Part shown: one piece after another, positions 15,162 through 22,686 of the stretch | How the letters are laid out: the number at the start of each line of letters is the position of its first letter | Position numbering within the stretch: position 1 is the stretch's first letter | From: an uncultured Bacteroidales bacterium | GTDB lineage: Bacteria; Bacteroidota; Bacteroidia; Bacteroidales; Paludibacteraceae | DNA length: 35,764 nucleotides | Direction of reading: 5' to 3' | Assembly: GCA_934725535.1 (NCBI GenBank) | Contig: CAKVBV010000019.1 | Location: 1 to 35,764, forward strand | The notes under the pieces: generated by a model | What the model was told of the DNA's origin: nothing | Databases searched by the model: none | Seen by the model: only the letters and a program-made list of their open reading frames with translations | Position numbers and translations under genes: made by a program

Positions 15162-16847
15162 ATGAAGAAATCGTTATTTTTTGTGTCAGTACTTGCTGCT
15201 GCAATGCTGACATCTTGCGGAAAACCTGTAGCACCTGAGCAGGTAACCGTTAACCCCAGCCCGCTGACCGTGGTTGGAGACAAAGTGAATGCAGACATTA
15301 CGGGTACTTTCCCTGTTAAGCAGTTCTCTAAAAAGGCTGTCGTTACTATCACCCCCGTACTCAAATACGAAGGCGGTGAGGCTCTTGGCGCACCTGTTAC
15401 TTATGTAGGAGAGAAAGCAAAAGAGAATGGTACTACCGTATCGTACAAACAAGGTGCACGCTACAGCCAAAGTGCTTCGTTTGACTACGTGCCCGCTATG
15501 GCTAAATCGGAGTTGTACCTGCGCTTTACTGCCAAGAACGGCAACAAAGAGGTTACAATCCCTGACATGAAAGTGGCTGACGGTGTGGTTGCTACCGCGA
15601 AGTTGGCTGACGCTAAGGATGTAGAGCCGCAAATCACGGCAGACAAGTTCCAGCGTGTTATTCAGGAGATGCAAGAGGCTGATATCCGCTTCCTGATTCA
15701 ACAGTCCAACCTGCGCAGTTCCGAACTCAAGTCGCAGGAGATGAAGGACTTGCAGGCTGCTATCAAAGACGCTGACAAAGACGAGAAGAAGGCTATCAAC
15801 AAACTCGAAGTATCGGGTTATGCTTCTCCTGATGGTGGTGTGAAACTGAATACCACTCTGGCTGATGCACGTCAGGCAAATGCGCAGAAGTACCTGCAGA
15901 AACAGTTGAAGAAGGACAAAGTGAAAGCAAACATCGAGTCATCGGTTACCGCTCAGGACTGGGAAGGCTTCCAGAAGGCTATGGAAGAGAGCAACATCCA
16001 AGACAAGGACCTCGTGCTCCGCGTGTTGAGTATGTACAGCGACCCCGAGGAGCGTGAGGCGCAAATCAAGAACCTGAGTGCTGTCTATAAGACCATTGCC
16101 GAGGAGATATTGCCCGAGTTGCGTCGTAGCCGCCTTATCCTGACTACCGACTTGATAGGTAAATCAGATGAGGAGATTACCACCTTGGCAAAGAACGACC
16201 CTGCTGCTCTCAATGTGGAAGAACTGCTCTATGCGGCTACTTTGACCAACGATGCCAATGAGAAGATGGCTATCTACAAGAAGGTTGTTGAACTCTTCCC
16301 GAATGACTATCGCGGATACAACAATGTGGGTATGCTCTATTTCAAGCAAGGCAGCATTGCAGAAGCACGCCGCAGTTACACGCAGGCTCTGAAGATTGCC
16401 GGCAACAACCCCGATGTAAACTACAACGCAGGTGTGGCTGCTATGGCTGACAACGACCTGAAGATGGCTGAGCAATACCTCGGCAAGGCTGCAGGTACTG
16501 CAGGCAACCTGAATGCCGCTATGGGTACCCTCTACACTATGAAGGGTGACTACGCTGCCGCTAAGAAGGCTTATGGCACAAAGCCCAGCAACAATGCCGC
16601 TGTTCAGCAAATCCTCAACGAGGACTATGCAGGTGCCCGTCAGACCTTGGCTAAGGTGGAGAACCCCAATGCAACGACTGCTTACCTGGCTGCTATCGTA
16701 GGTGCACGCACCAACGACCGCGACGCTGTATATAGCAACCTGAAGGCTGCCGTAGCACGTGACGCACAGTTTGCCAAGAAAGCACAAAAGGATATTGAGT
16801 TCGCTAAATACCAAGAGGACGCTCAGTTCCAGGCAATCATTAAATAA
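15162..16847 (+). CDS. Lipoprotein with OmpA-like and TPR domains, probably abundant
   Basis: A 561-residue lipoprotein: signal MKKSLFFVSVLAAAMLTSC with lipobox LTSC (Cys19). Residues ~20-165 are beta-rich, with no family I can name. Around 200-300 lies an OmpA-like, peptidoglycan-associated pattern (LEVSGYASPDGGVKLNTTLADARQANAQKYL). From about 350 onward there are TPR-like helical pairs (YRGYNNVGMLYFKQGSIAEARRSYTQALKIAGNN and following). Such a protein could tether the outer membrane to peptidoglycan while its repeats hold partner proteins. Codon choice (many GCT, GGT, GTT, CTG, AAG) differs from the C-ending codons of its neighbours, suggesting high expression. The stop overlaps the start of the small protein downstream by one base. 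The precise complex is unknown. Confidence 0.82.
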   Translation: MKKSLFFVSVLAAAMLTSCGKPVAPEQVTVNPSPLTVVGDKVNADITGTFPVKQFSKKAVVTITPVLKYEGGEALGAPVTYVGEKAKENGTTVSYKQGARYSQSASFDYVPAMAKSELYLRFTAKNGNKEVTIPDMKVADGVVATAKLADAKDVEPQITADKFQRVIQEMQEADIRFLIQQSNLRSSELKSQEMKDLQAAIKDADKDEKKAINKLEVSGYASPDGGVKLNTTLADARQANAQKYLQKQLKKDKVKANIESSVTAQDWEGFQKAMEESNIQDKDLVLRVLSMYSDPEEREAQIKNLSAVYKTIAEEILPELRRSRLILTTDLIGKSDEEITTLAKNDPAALNVEELLYAATLTNDANEKMAIYKKVVELFPNDYRGYNNVGMLYFKQGSIAEARRSYTQALKIAGNNPDVNYNAGVAAMADNDLKMAEQYLGKAAGTAGNLNAAMGTLYTMKGDYAAAKKAYGTKPSNNAAVQQILNEDYAGARQTLAKVENPNATTAYLAAIVGARTNDRDAVYSNLKAAVARDAQFAKKAQKDIEFAKYQEDAQFQAIIK

Positions 16848-17086
16848 TGTCGATACTTTTCCCGAAAGTACCGAAACCACGTGAGTGGGACTACCGCCCC
16901 ATTTACTACGACAAAGAGAAGGAGGCGCGCAAGGATAAACTTGCGCGTCTTCATCGTGGTTCGTTCCGTGAGGCACATGAAGCGAACACCCATAAGCGCA
17001 AAGACGATGCACGCCGCAAGTCCAAGTTGGTGTTTTGGATAGCATTGCTGGCTCTGTTGCTGTTTGCTTTCTACTACTTGCTGTAG
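16847..17086 (+). CDS. Small single-pass membrane protein of unknown function
   Basis: A 79-residue protein. The first ~55 residues are highly charged and basic (DKEKEARKDKLARLHRGSF, then THKRKDDARRKSK). The C-terminal 18 residues (LVFWIALLALLLFAFYYLL) form one membrane helix that ends the protein, so it is tail-anchored with the charged part in the cytoplasm. The opening PKVPKPREWDYRPIYYD is typical of a small conserved Bacteroidales protein often found beside mutL; this is from memory. The start at 16847 overlaps the preceding stop, implying cotranscription with the abundant lipoprotein. No function can be assigned. Confidence 0.8.
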   Translation: MSILFPKVPKPREWDYRPIYYDKEKEARKDKLARLHRGSFREAHEANTHKRKDDARRKSKLVFWIALLALLLFAFYYLL

Positions 17087-17090
17087 GAAT

Positions 17091-17123
17091 TGTCGCGGGT
17101 CTATCGCGGGTCTGTAGCGGGTC
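17091..17123 (-). repeat. 11-bp tandem array D, upstream of mutL
   Basis: Units TGTCGCGGGTC (17091-17101), TATCGCGGGTC (17102-17112) and TGTAGCGGGTC (17113-17123). On the minus strand the first two read GACCCGCGACA and GACCCGCGATA, identical to units of array B at 2080-2112. It fills the gap between the small membrane protein and mutL, ending 21 bases before the mutL start. Confidence 0.9.
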
Positions 17124-17144
17124 TCACATGGAGAACAATAGGTC

Positions 17145-18947
17145 ATGACGGACATCATTCACTTACTTCCCGACAGTGTTGCCAACCAGATAGCGGCAGG
17201 CGAGGTGATACAACGCCCCGCCTCGTGCTTGAAAGAGTTGGTGGAGAACTCCTTGGACGCGGGGGCTAAGCATATCCGTGTCATTGTGCGTGACGCGGGA
17301 CGCACGCTCTTGCAGGTGGTGGATGACGGCAAAGGCATGAGTCCCACGGACGCACGTATGGCGTTTGAGCGGCATGCCACGTCCAAGATAGCGCAGGCGT
17401 CCGACCTCTTCCATCTGCGCACGATGGGTTTCCGAGGGGAGGCGCTGGCGAGTATATGTGCCGTGGCACAAGTGGAGATGCAGACCCGCCGCCCCGAAGA
17501 CGAGGTGGGGACGTATCTCGAGATAGCAGGTTCCGAAGTAATCAAACAAGAGATGGTGCAATGCCCCGCCGGTACGAATATGCGGGTAAAGAACCTGTTC
17601 TATAATGTGCCTGCGAGACGCAAGTTCCTCAAGACCGACCAGACCGAGTTGCGCAACCTGTTGGCTGAGTATCACCGTATTGTGCTGGTGAATCCTGATG
17701 TGCAGTTTACCTTTGTCAGCAACGATGAGATATTGTCCGAACTGCCGGTCGGCACCACCAAACAACGTATAGAAGCCGTATTCGGACACACATCCAAGCC
17801 TTTCACGGGGCAGTTGGTAGATGTGGCTACCCGCACGGAACTGGTGAATATATGCGGTTTCGTGGGCAAACCTGAGGCTGCGGGTAAGAACAGCCAACAG
17901 TATATGTTCGTGAATGGCCGCTATATGCGGCACCCCTATTTCCACAAGGCTGTGATGACCGCTTATGCAGGTATGCTGCAGCCTGACCATACACCGTCTT
18001 ATTTTCTCTATTTCGATATCCACCCTGATGCCATAGATGTGAATATCCATCCGACAAAGACGGAGATTAAGTTCGCTGACGAGCAGGCTATCTTCCAAAT
18101 CCTGTTGGCATCGGTACGCGAAGCGCTTGGCAAGTTCAATGTTGCCCCTTCGCTGGACTTCACCACGGAGTCCCGTTTGGATATGCCACAGCCGGCGGCA
18201 GGTAACAGGGCGTTTGCCATTCCGCAAATACAAACCGACCCTAATTACAACCCGTTCCGACCGCAAAACAAACATACAAAAAGCGTTTCGCAGCCATGGG
18301 AACGCCTGTATGATACCAATCCACGTCCTGTTCCGTCTGTGGAGGCTGAACCAACGGTACCCTTATTTACCTTGCCGCAAATAGGAGACGACACGCCCCT
18401 GTTGCAGTCGCAAGGCAAGTACATCGTGGCACCTGCGGACGGCGGACTGCTACTGGTGCACCAGCATCGCGCCCATTTGGCAATACTCTACCGCGAACTG
18501 ACAGAACAACTGCGCTCACACCACGGCATCACGCAGCCTGTCCTGTTCCCTGAGGTGATAGACTTGTCGCCTGACGATTGGCACACATTGCAAAGCCTGT
18601 TGGCAGACCTGCAGGCGGTGGGCTTTACCCTTGAGCAGTTCTCACCGAGTGCCTATAGCATCACCTCCGTACCCGCGCTGTTGGGGCAGCAGAACGCCTC
18701 CGAGACACTGCTGCAAGTCATTCACCAAGTGCAGGATACCGGCTCCAGTGCCTCTGCCGAGTGGCAGAAGACCGTAGCCTTGTCTCTGGCGGACAGAATG
18801 GCTATTCCGGTAGGGAAGACGCTGACGGACAACGAGATGCGCGACCTGATACAACGACTGCTGCAGCACACCGACTCGCGCTACCTCCCCAATGGTCAAA
18901 CCATCTTAACCATACTCACCAATGATGACCTCCAAAAGTATTTCTAA
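17145..18947 (+). CDS. mutL: DNA mismatch repair protein MutL
   Basis: A 600-residue GHKL ATPase that links MutS mismatch recognition to strand incision and excision. The N-terminal ATPase motifs are complete: ELVENSLDAGA, DDGKGM, TMGFRGEALASI, then NLFYNVPARRKFL and NVHPTK-like DVNIHPTKTEIKF. A linker of about 80 residues precedes the dimerisation domain. The C-terminal endonuclease motif, DQHAx2Ex4E in nicking MutL proteins, is altered: VHQHRAHLAILYREL places His at 439 and Leu at 445 instead of Asp and Glu. The terminal CPHGRP-type motif reads LPNGQT. Nicking activity is therefore doubtful, though related Bacteroidota proteins also lack parts of this motif. The 3' end overlaps the nucleotidase gene by 26 bases. 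Confidence 0.95.
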   Translation: MTDIIHLLPDSVANQIAAGEVIQRPASCLKELVENSLDAGAKHIRVIVRDAGRTLLQVVDDGKGMSPTDARMAFERHATSKIAQASDLFHLRTMGFRGEALASICAVAQVEMQTRRPEDEVGTYLEIAGSEVIKQEMVQCPAGTNMRVKNLFYNVPARRKFLKTDQTELRNLLAEYHRIVLVNPDVQFTFVSNDEILSELPVGTTKQRIEAVFGHTSKPFTGQLVDVATRTELVNICGFVGKPEAAGKNSQQYMFVNGRYMRHPYFHKAVMTAYAGMLQPDHTPSYFLYFDIHPDAIDVNIHPTKTEIKFADEQAIFQILLASVREALGKFNVAPSLDFTTESRLDMPQPAAGNRAFAIPQIQTDPNYNPFRPQNKHTKSVSQPWERLYDTNPRPVPSVEAEPTVPLFTLPQIGDDTPLLQSQGKYIVAPADGGLLLVHQHRAHLAILYRELTEQLRSHHGITQPVLFPEVIDLSPDDWHTLQSLLADLQAVGFTLEQFSPSAYSITSVPALLGQQNASETLLQVIHQVQDTGSSASAEWQKTVALSLADRMAIPVGKTLTDNEMRDLIQRLLQHTDSRYLPNGQTILTILTNDDLQKYF

Positions 18948-19788
18948 AGTCCTCGCAGGCATATCGATTGCTCTCCTGTGTGTTTCCTGCAACAGTCCTG
19001 AACAACAGACTATCACTATCCTGCATACCAACGACACCCACTCGCAGGTCGAGCCTATCGAGGCGGGCAAACGTGATGCCAACTGCGCAGGCTATGCGCG
19101 TCGTATGGGGTTCATTGAGCGTGAGCGTCAGGCAGACCCCGACCTTATATTAGTAGATGCAGGCGATTTCAGCCAAGGAACGCCCTATTTCAATTTCTAT
19201 CACGGGCGCATCGAGATGGACGCCCTCAACCGTATGGGCTACGATGCCGCCACATTGGGTAACCACGAGTTCGACTATGGCTTGGACACGCTGGCGGTGA
19301 TACTGCGTATGGCACAGTTCCCTATTGTGTGTGCCAACTACGATGTACGCAACACCCCCTTGGACGGACTGGTGAAGCCCTACACTATCCTCCGTAGGAA
19401 GGGACTGCGCATAGGCGTGTTCGGTATAGGCGTGAATCCGAACAGCCTCATTGCCACCAAGAACTTCGCCCCTGTGCGTTACCTTGACCCTATCACATCG
19501 GCACAGGAGACCGCCACACTTCTCCGCCACTACAAGCACTGCGATGTCGTCATCTGCCTCAGCCATCAGGGTACCAACCACGCGGTGGACGGACAACTTT
19601 CCGACACCGAACTGGCAGCCGCTACGCGCGACATCGATGTGATTATCGGTGCCCATACGCACAAAGTGATTGAGAACCTGCATGTTGCCAACCTTGATGG
19701 CGACAGCGTCCTCCTTGCCCAAACCGGCAAATCCGGTGCCCGCATTGGCAAAATAACACTAAACATACAAATGCAACAGAGTATATAA
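18922..19788 (+). CDS. 5'-nucleotidase/UshA-like metallophosphoesterase lipoprotein (catalytic domain only)
   Basis: A 288-residue exported enzyme. A hydrophobic signal ends in CVSC (Cys23), an imperfect lipobox. The calcineurin-like dimetal motifs are all present: LHTNDTHSQ (DxH), DAGDFSQG (GD), TLGNHEFDYG (GNHE), CLSHQG and GAHTHK (GHxH type). UshA-type enzymes hydrolyse nucleotides in the periplasm and normally have a second, C-terminal substrate-binding domain of ~200 residues. That domain is absent here and not encoded next door on either side. Two ATGs, 18922 and 18925, are possible. The gene begins inside the end of mutL, so it is probably translated from the same message. The substrate is likely a nucleotide or UDP-sugar, by family. 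Confidence 0.85.
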   Translation: MMTSKSISKVLAGISIALLCVSCNSPEQQTITILHTNDTHSQVEPIEAGKRDANCAGYARRMGFIERERQADPDLILVDAGDFSQGTPYFNFYHGRIEMDALNRMGYDAATLGNHEFDYGLDTLAVILRMAQFPIVCANYDVRNTPLDGLVKPYTILRRKGLRIGVFGIGVNPNSLIATKNFAPVRYLDPITSAQETATLLRHYKHCDVVICLSHQGTNHAVDGQLSDTELAAATRDIDVIIGAHTHKVIENLHVANLDGDSVLLAQTGKSGARIGKITLNIQMQQSI

Positions 19789-19861
19789 ATCCCCTGATAA
19801 CTTGGTAATCATAAAGATAGGGGAAAAGTGTTCCTATAGACACCCATAAGTCTCAGACCTA

Positions 19862-20890
19862 TCAGTTGGTAGAGAGGGCTGATTCTTCCGCTTTGCGTGT
19901 TTGAAGGTGGTCTATGTAGTGGCGCATATTCACCTGTTGCTGGGAACCGTCAGCATTCTTCCACTCACCAAATAGGCGGACGGCGCGGTTAGCATAGTCG
20001 AGTGCTGTGGTATAGTCGCCTTTCATCTCTGCAGCAACTGCCATATCGGCTGCGGCAACCGCTGCAACTTTCTTGTCTCCACTATCCAATGCCTGCTGCC
20101 AAGCGGAGATGGCATCTTCCCATAGTTTGCGTTGGAAAGCGCGCATACCGCGCTGTATATCGGCATCGGGATTGTCATATAAGTAGTGAGTGGCGGACAG
20201 CCATTGAGGTGTGAGACTGATGGCTACGTCAGTGCCTATCTGTTGCGCCAAGTAGAGAAGCGCATCGTGACGGTCAGGGAGTCCTGCGAGTGCACTTGCA
20301 CGTGAGTAAACAGGTTCCACCTCCCAGAGCAGGGTGTCCGCTGTAGTAAAGACGGCATCCTGCGTCTTACCCGCATGGTGCACAGTCCAGTGCGTCTGTG
20401 AACAGGCTTGAAGATAAGCGTAGTATTGGTCGCCGTTCACAGGGAAACTCTCGCACATATCGTATAGCACCAAATGGTTGAGTATCAACAATGCATCCGC
20501 CTCATACTCTGTACAGAGACGCTCCTCATCTATCATCGCCATCGGATGGCGGGAATAGAAACTATTGCTCTTGTTTTGGCTGATATCCATCAGTTCCACT
20601 TGCATGAACTCACCGCTATCGTCCATAGTCTGTGTGGCAGCAAAGAGACACCGTAGTGCCGCGTCTGTGAGATTGACGGACGTGCCGTTGAGCATAGTGC
20701 CGTCTTCGGCATTGCTGTGTCCGAACTCCTCCGGCTGAGGGACGGTATTGTTAACCACAAGGATACGTTGCGCGCCCTGCAACAGCGGTCGCTCGGCAGG
20801 GTGTCGTTCTTCCACGGTGAAATAATACTGCTGCGCTGATAAGGTAATGCAAGCGAGGAGGATTTGGAATGTGGTAAGGATGCGCTTCAT
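19862..20890 (-). CDS. Exported TPR-like protein, probable DUF6340 family
   Basis: A 342-residue protein with signal peptide MKRILTTFQILLACITLSAQ (no lipobox Cys). The opening HPAERPLLQGAQRILVVNNT followed by LNGTSVNLTDAALRCLF and EYEADALLILNHLVLYD fits the Bacteroidota DUF6340 family as I remember it. The C-terminal third has two TPR-like helical pairs (AFQRKLWEDAISAWQQAL, AAEMKGDYTTALDYANRAVRLFG). It presumably acts in the periplasm or at the outer membrane; no activity is known. It lies 22 bases after the stop of the rRNA methyltransferase gene on the same strand, so the two are probably cotranscribed from the promoter at 22278. Confidence 0.72.
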   Translation of the reverse strand: MKRILTTFQILLACITLSAQQYYFTVEERHPAERPLLQGAQRILVVNNTVPQPEEFGHSNAEDGTMLNGTSVNLTDAALRCLFAATQTMDDSGEFMQVELMDISQNKSNSFYSRHPMAMIDEERLCTEYEADALLILNHLVLYDMCESFPVNGDQYYAYLQACSQTHWTVHHAGKTQDAVFTTADTLLWEVEPVYSRASALAGLPDRHDALLYLAQQIGTDVAISLTPQWLSATHYLYDNPDADIQRGMRAFQRKLWEDAISAWQQALDSGDKKVAAVAAADMAVAAEMKGDYTTALDYANRAVRLFGEWKNADGSQQQVNMRHYIDHLQTRKAEESALSTN

Positions 20891-20912
20891 AGTAGGTGGA
20901 AATAGTATAGTA

Positions 20913-22253
20913 TTAAAGTTTGCGAATGCGCCACTCTTTCGGGTACATATTATTGCACCGGTTGCCTACATTCTTCACAAAGCCCAACGGCACGTGTTGA
21001 TAGGTAACGAGAAGAAATGTAGAGGGCTTGCCTTCTATAGCGATTGCCTCCGAGCGGAGGAACGCCAATGCTTGTTCAAGGGAGAGTCCCACTTGCGGGA
21101 AAGCATCGGCTTTGAAGTCTTTGACCATCGCCAATGGGTGCTGCGGTGCCATAGTCTTGCCGCGTTGCTCACCCACTCCCACACCGTAACTGATGCAGAT
21201 GAACTGCGTAGTCAGGTACTCTATCAACTCTTTATATTTCAGCGGGTAAGCCGTAATAAACCTATCCTGTTGCCGCATCGCCCAGCGGTCAGGGTGGCGT
21301 AACCAACCACGGAGTATATTTTCCTGTTCTATGGGTCTGGTGGCAGTCTGCTTGCTTTTGGGTGCACGGAAAGGACGGATGCACTCACCTTTCTTGCGAA
21401 AAGCGCAGATATACAGCCCTTCGCCTTTGGTCTTGTGCGGATAGAAATGGCAACCGGGGTGTCCCTCCGTGATACCCCACGCGGGATCGTAGTCAATGTC
21501 TAAAACTTCGGCACCTAACTCTTCGGCTATCCACAGGGCATTATGCTCGTTCTCCATTCGGTTGAACGTGCAGGTGGAATAGATTAGTATGCCACCGGAC
21601 TTGAGTGCGTCCCAAGCATCTTCTACGATGGTGCGCTGACGTTCGGCGCAAAGGCGTACGTTGGACTTGCTCCACTCGGCAATGGCATTGGGGTCTTTAC
21701 GGAACATTCCCTCGCCCGAACAGGGGGCATCTATCAGTATGCAATCGAACAAATCAGGCAACTTCTCACCGAAGTCTATGGGCTGGTTATGCGTAACCAC
21801 CGTATTGCCATTGCCCCATTTTTGAATATTCTCAGAGAGAATAAAAACGCGTTGGCGCACGACCTCGTTGCTCACCAACAGTCCTTCATCACCCAAGTAC
21901 TGACTAATCAGCGTGGATTTCCCACCGGGTGCAGCACATAGGTCAAGAACAACACTGTCGGGCGCAACATATTGCTCCAAGACTTGTTGTAAAAACATAC
22001 TGCTCGCCTCCTGCACATAGTAGCACCCCGCATGAAAGAGCGGGTCAAGGGTGAACTGCGGTCGCTTGCTGAGGTAGTAGCCCTCCTCGTTCCACGGCAC
22101 TTCGTCAGTGTCGGCATCGAATGTCAGTTCGTCTATCTTGTCATTGAGACGGATAGACGTTACGGGTTCGCCTTCCAATGCTTGGAAGAGGAGACTGGCA
22201 TCGGTGGCACCCAACTGCTGCTGCATACTATGTACGAAATCTATTGGCAACAT
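20913..22253 (-). CDS. rRNA (cytosine-C5-)methyltransferase, RsmF/NOL1-NOP2-Sun family
   Basis: A 446-residue SAM-dependent methyltransferase that forms 5-methylcytosine in rRNA. YYVQEASSMFL leads into the SAM-binding motif LDLCAAPGGKSTL. Motif IV is IDAPCSGEGMFRKDP (Cys that releases product) and motif VI STCTFNRMENE (the nucleophilic Cys). The C-terminal ~130 residues form the PUA-like RNA-binding part found in RsmF (KADAFPQVGLSLEQALAFL...VPLGFVKNVG). I place the start at ATG 22253: a longer frame would begin with a TTG at 22280, but that TTG is the end of the -7 promoter box TAACTTTG, so it cannot be in the message. Confidence 0.92.
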   Translation of the reverse strand: MLPIDFVHSMQQQLGATDASLLFQALEGEPVTSIRLNDKIDELTFDADTDEVPWNEEGYYLSKRPQFTLDPLFHAGCYYVQEASSMFLQQVLEQYVAPDSVVLDLCAAPGGKSTLISQYLGDEGLLVSNEVVRQRVFILSENIQKWGNGNTVVTHNQPIDFGEKLPDLFDCILIDAPCSGEGMFRKDPNAIAEWSKSNVRLCAERQRTIVEDAWDALKSGGILIYSTCTFNRMENEHNALWIAEELGAEVLDIDYDPAWGITEGHPGCHFYPHKTKGEGLYICAFRKKGECIRPFRAPKSKQTATRPIEQENILRGWLRHPDRWAMRQQDRFITAYPLKYKELIEYLTTQFICISYGVGVGEQRGKTMAPQHPLAMVKDFKADAFPQVGLSLEQALAFLRSEAIAIEGKPSTFLLVTYQHVPLGFVKNVGNRCNNMYPKEWRIRKL

Positions 22254-22277
22254 ACGGGGTTGGCTGAAAAGCGGCTG

Positions 22278-22285
22278 CAAAGTTA
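22278..22285 (-). promoter_or_regulatory. -7 promoter box of the rRNA methyltransferase gene; decides its start
   Basis: On the minus strand the sequence is TAACTTTGC, a perfect TAnnTTTG. It lies 24 bases upstream of ATG 22253 and includes the TTG (22280-22278) that would otherwise look like a start codon. A matching -33 box is not obvious. Confidence 0.7.
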
Positions 22286-22526
22286 CGAAAAATATGGCAA
22301 TTATCTGCTATTTGTATATGTTTTTCAGCGTAATCACAAAAAACGCCATAAATCACAATGCCAAGATACTATAAACACAGAACCCATTGAGCGGGTACTT
22401 TGTACTGCCTTCCGCCGCAATATGGTAGTTTTCGTCTCTTTTTCTCTTCTCTGCGGGCAACCTCAAAAATGTACGATTGTTAAGATGGACGGTATTATAT
22501 CTGTAGCATATCAGTAAGAAAAAATT

Positions 22527-22581
22527 CGTTACCACCTCGTTAGGAAAGCGTTACCAACTCGTTACCATCTCGCTATCGGGA
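22527..22581 (-). repeat. 11-bp tandem array E
   Basis: Units CGTTACCACCT (22527), CGTTAGGAAAG (22538), CGTTACCAACT (22549), CGTTACCATCT (22560) and CGCTATCGGGA (22571-22581) keep exact 11-base phase. On the minus strand the units read GGTAACGAGTT-like, and the last is CCCGATAGCG, which links this array to the GATAGCGAG type of arrays C and F. The rest of the 22286-22686 spacer shows no gene, tRNA or terminator that I can support. Confidence 0.88.
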
Positions 22582-22686
22582 AAAAGTGTCAAATTTTAAG
22601 ATTGTCTCCGCCTTCCAATAGTCATAATTGGGCGTTCGGTATTTTCAGTTGTTGGCTTAAAAACACAAAGTAATCATATTAGCATT

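Noticed and set aside
17163..18275. A 370-codon open frame antisense to mutL
   Set aside because: The opposite strand has unambiguous GHKL ATPase motifs; the antisense translation has none.
19789..19861. Terminator between the convergent nucleotidase and DUF6340-type genes
   Set aside because: Only a five-base CCCCT/AGGGG pairing with a long loop was found, too weak to support.
22286..22686. Small gene or RNA in the 400-base spacer
   Set aside because: The short frames here have no start signals or protein-like features; only array E is supported.
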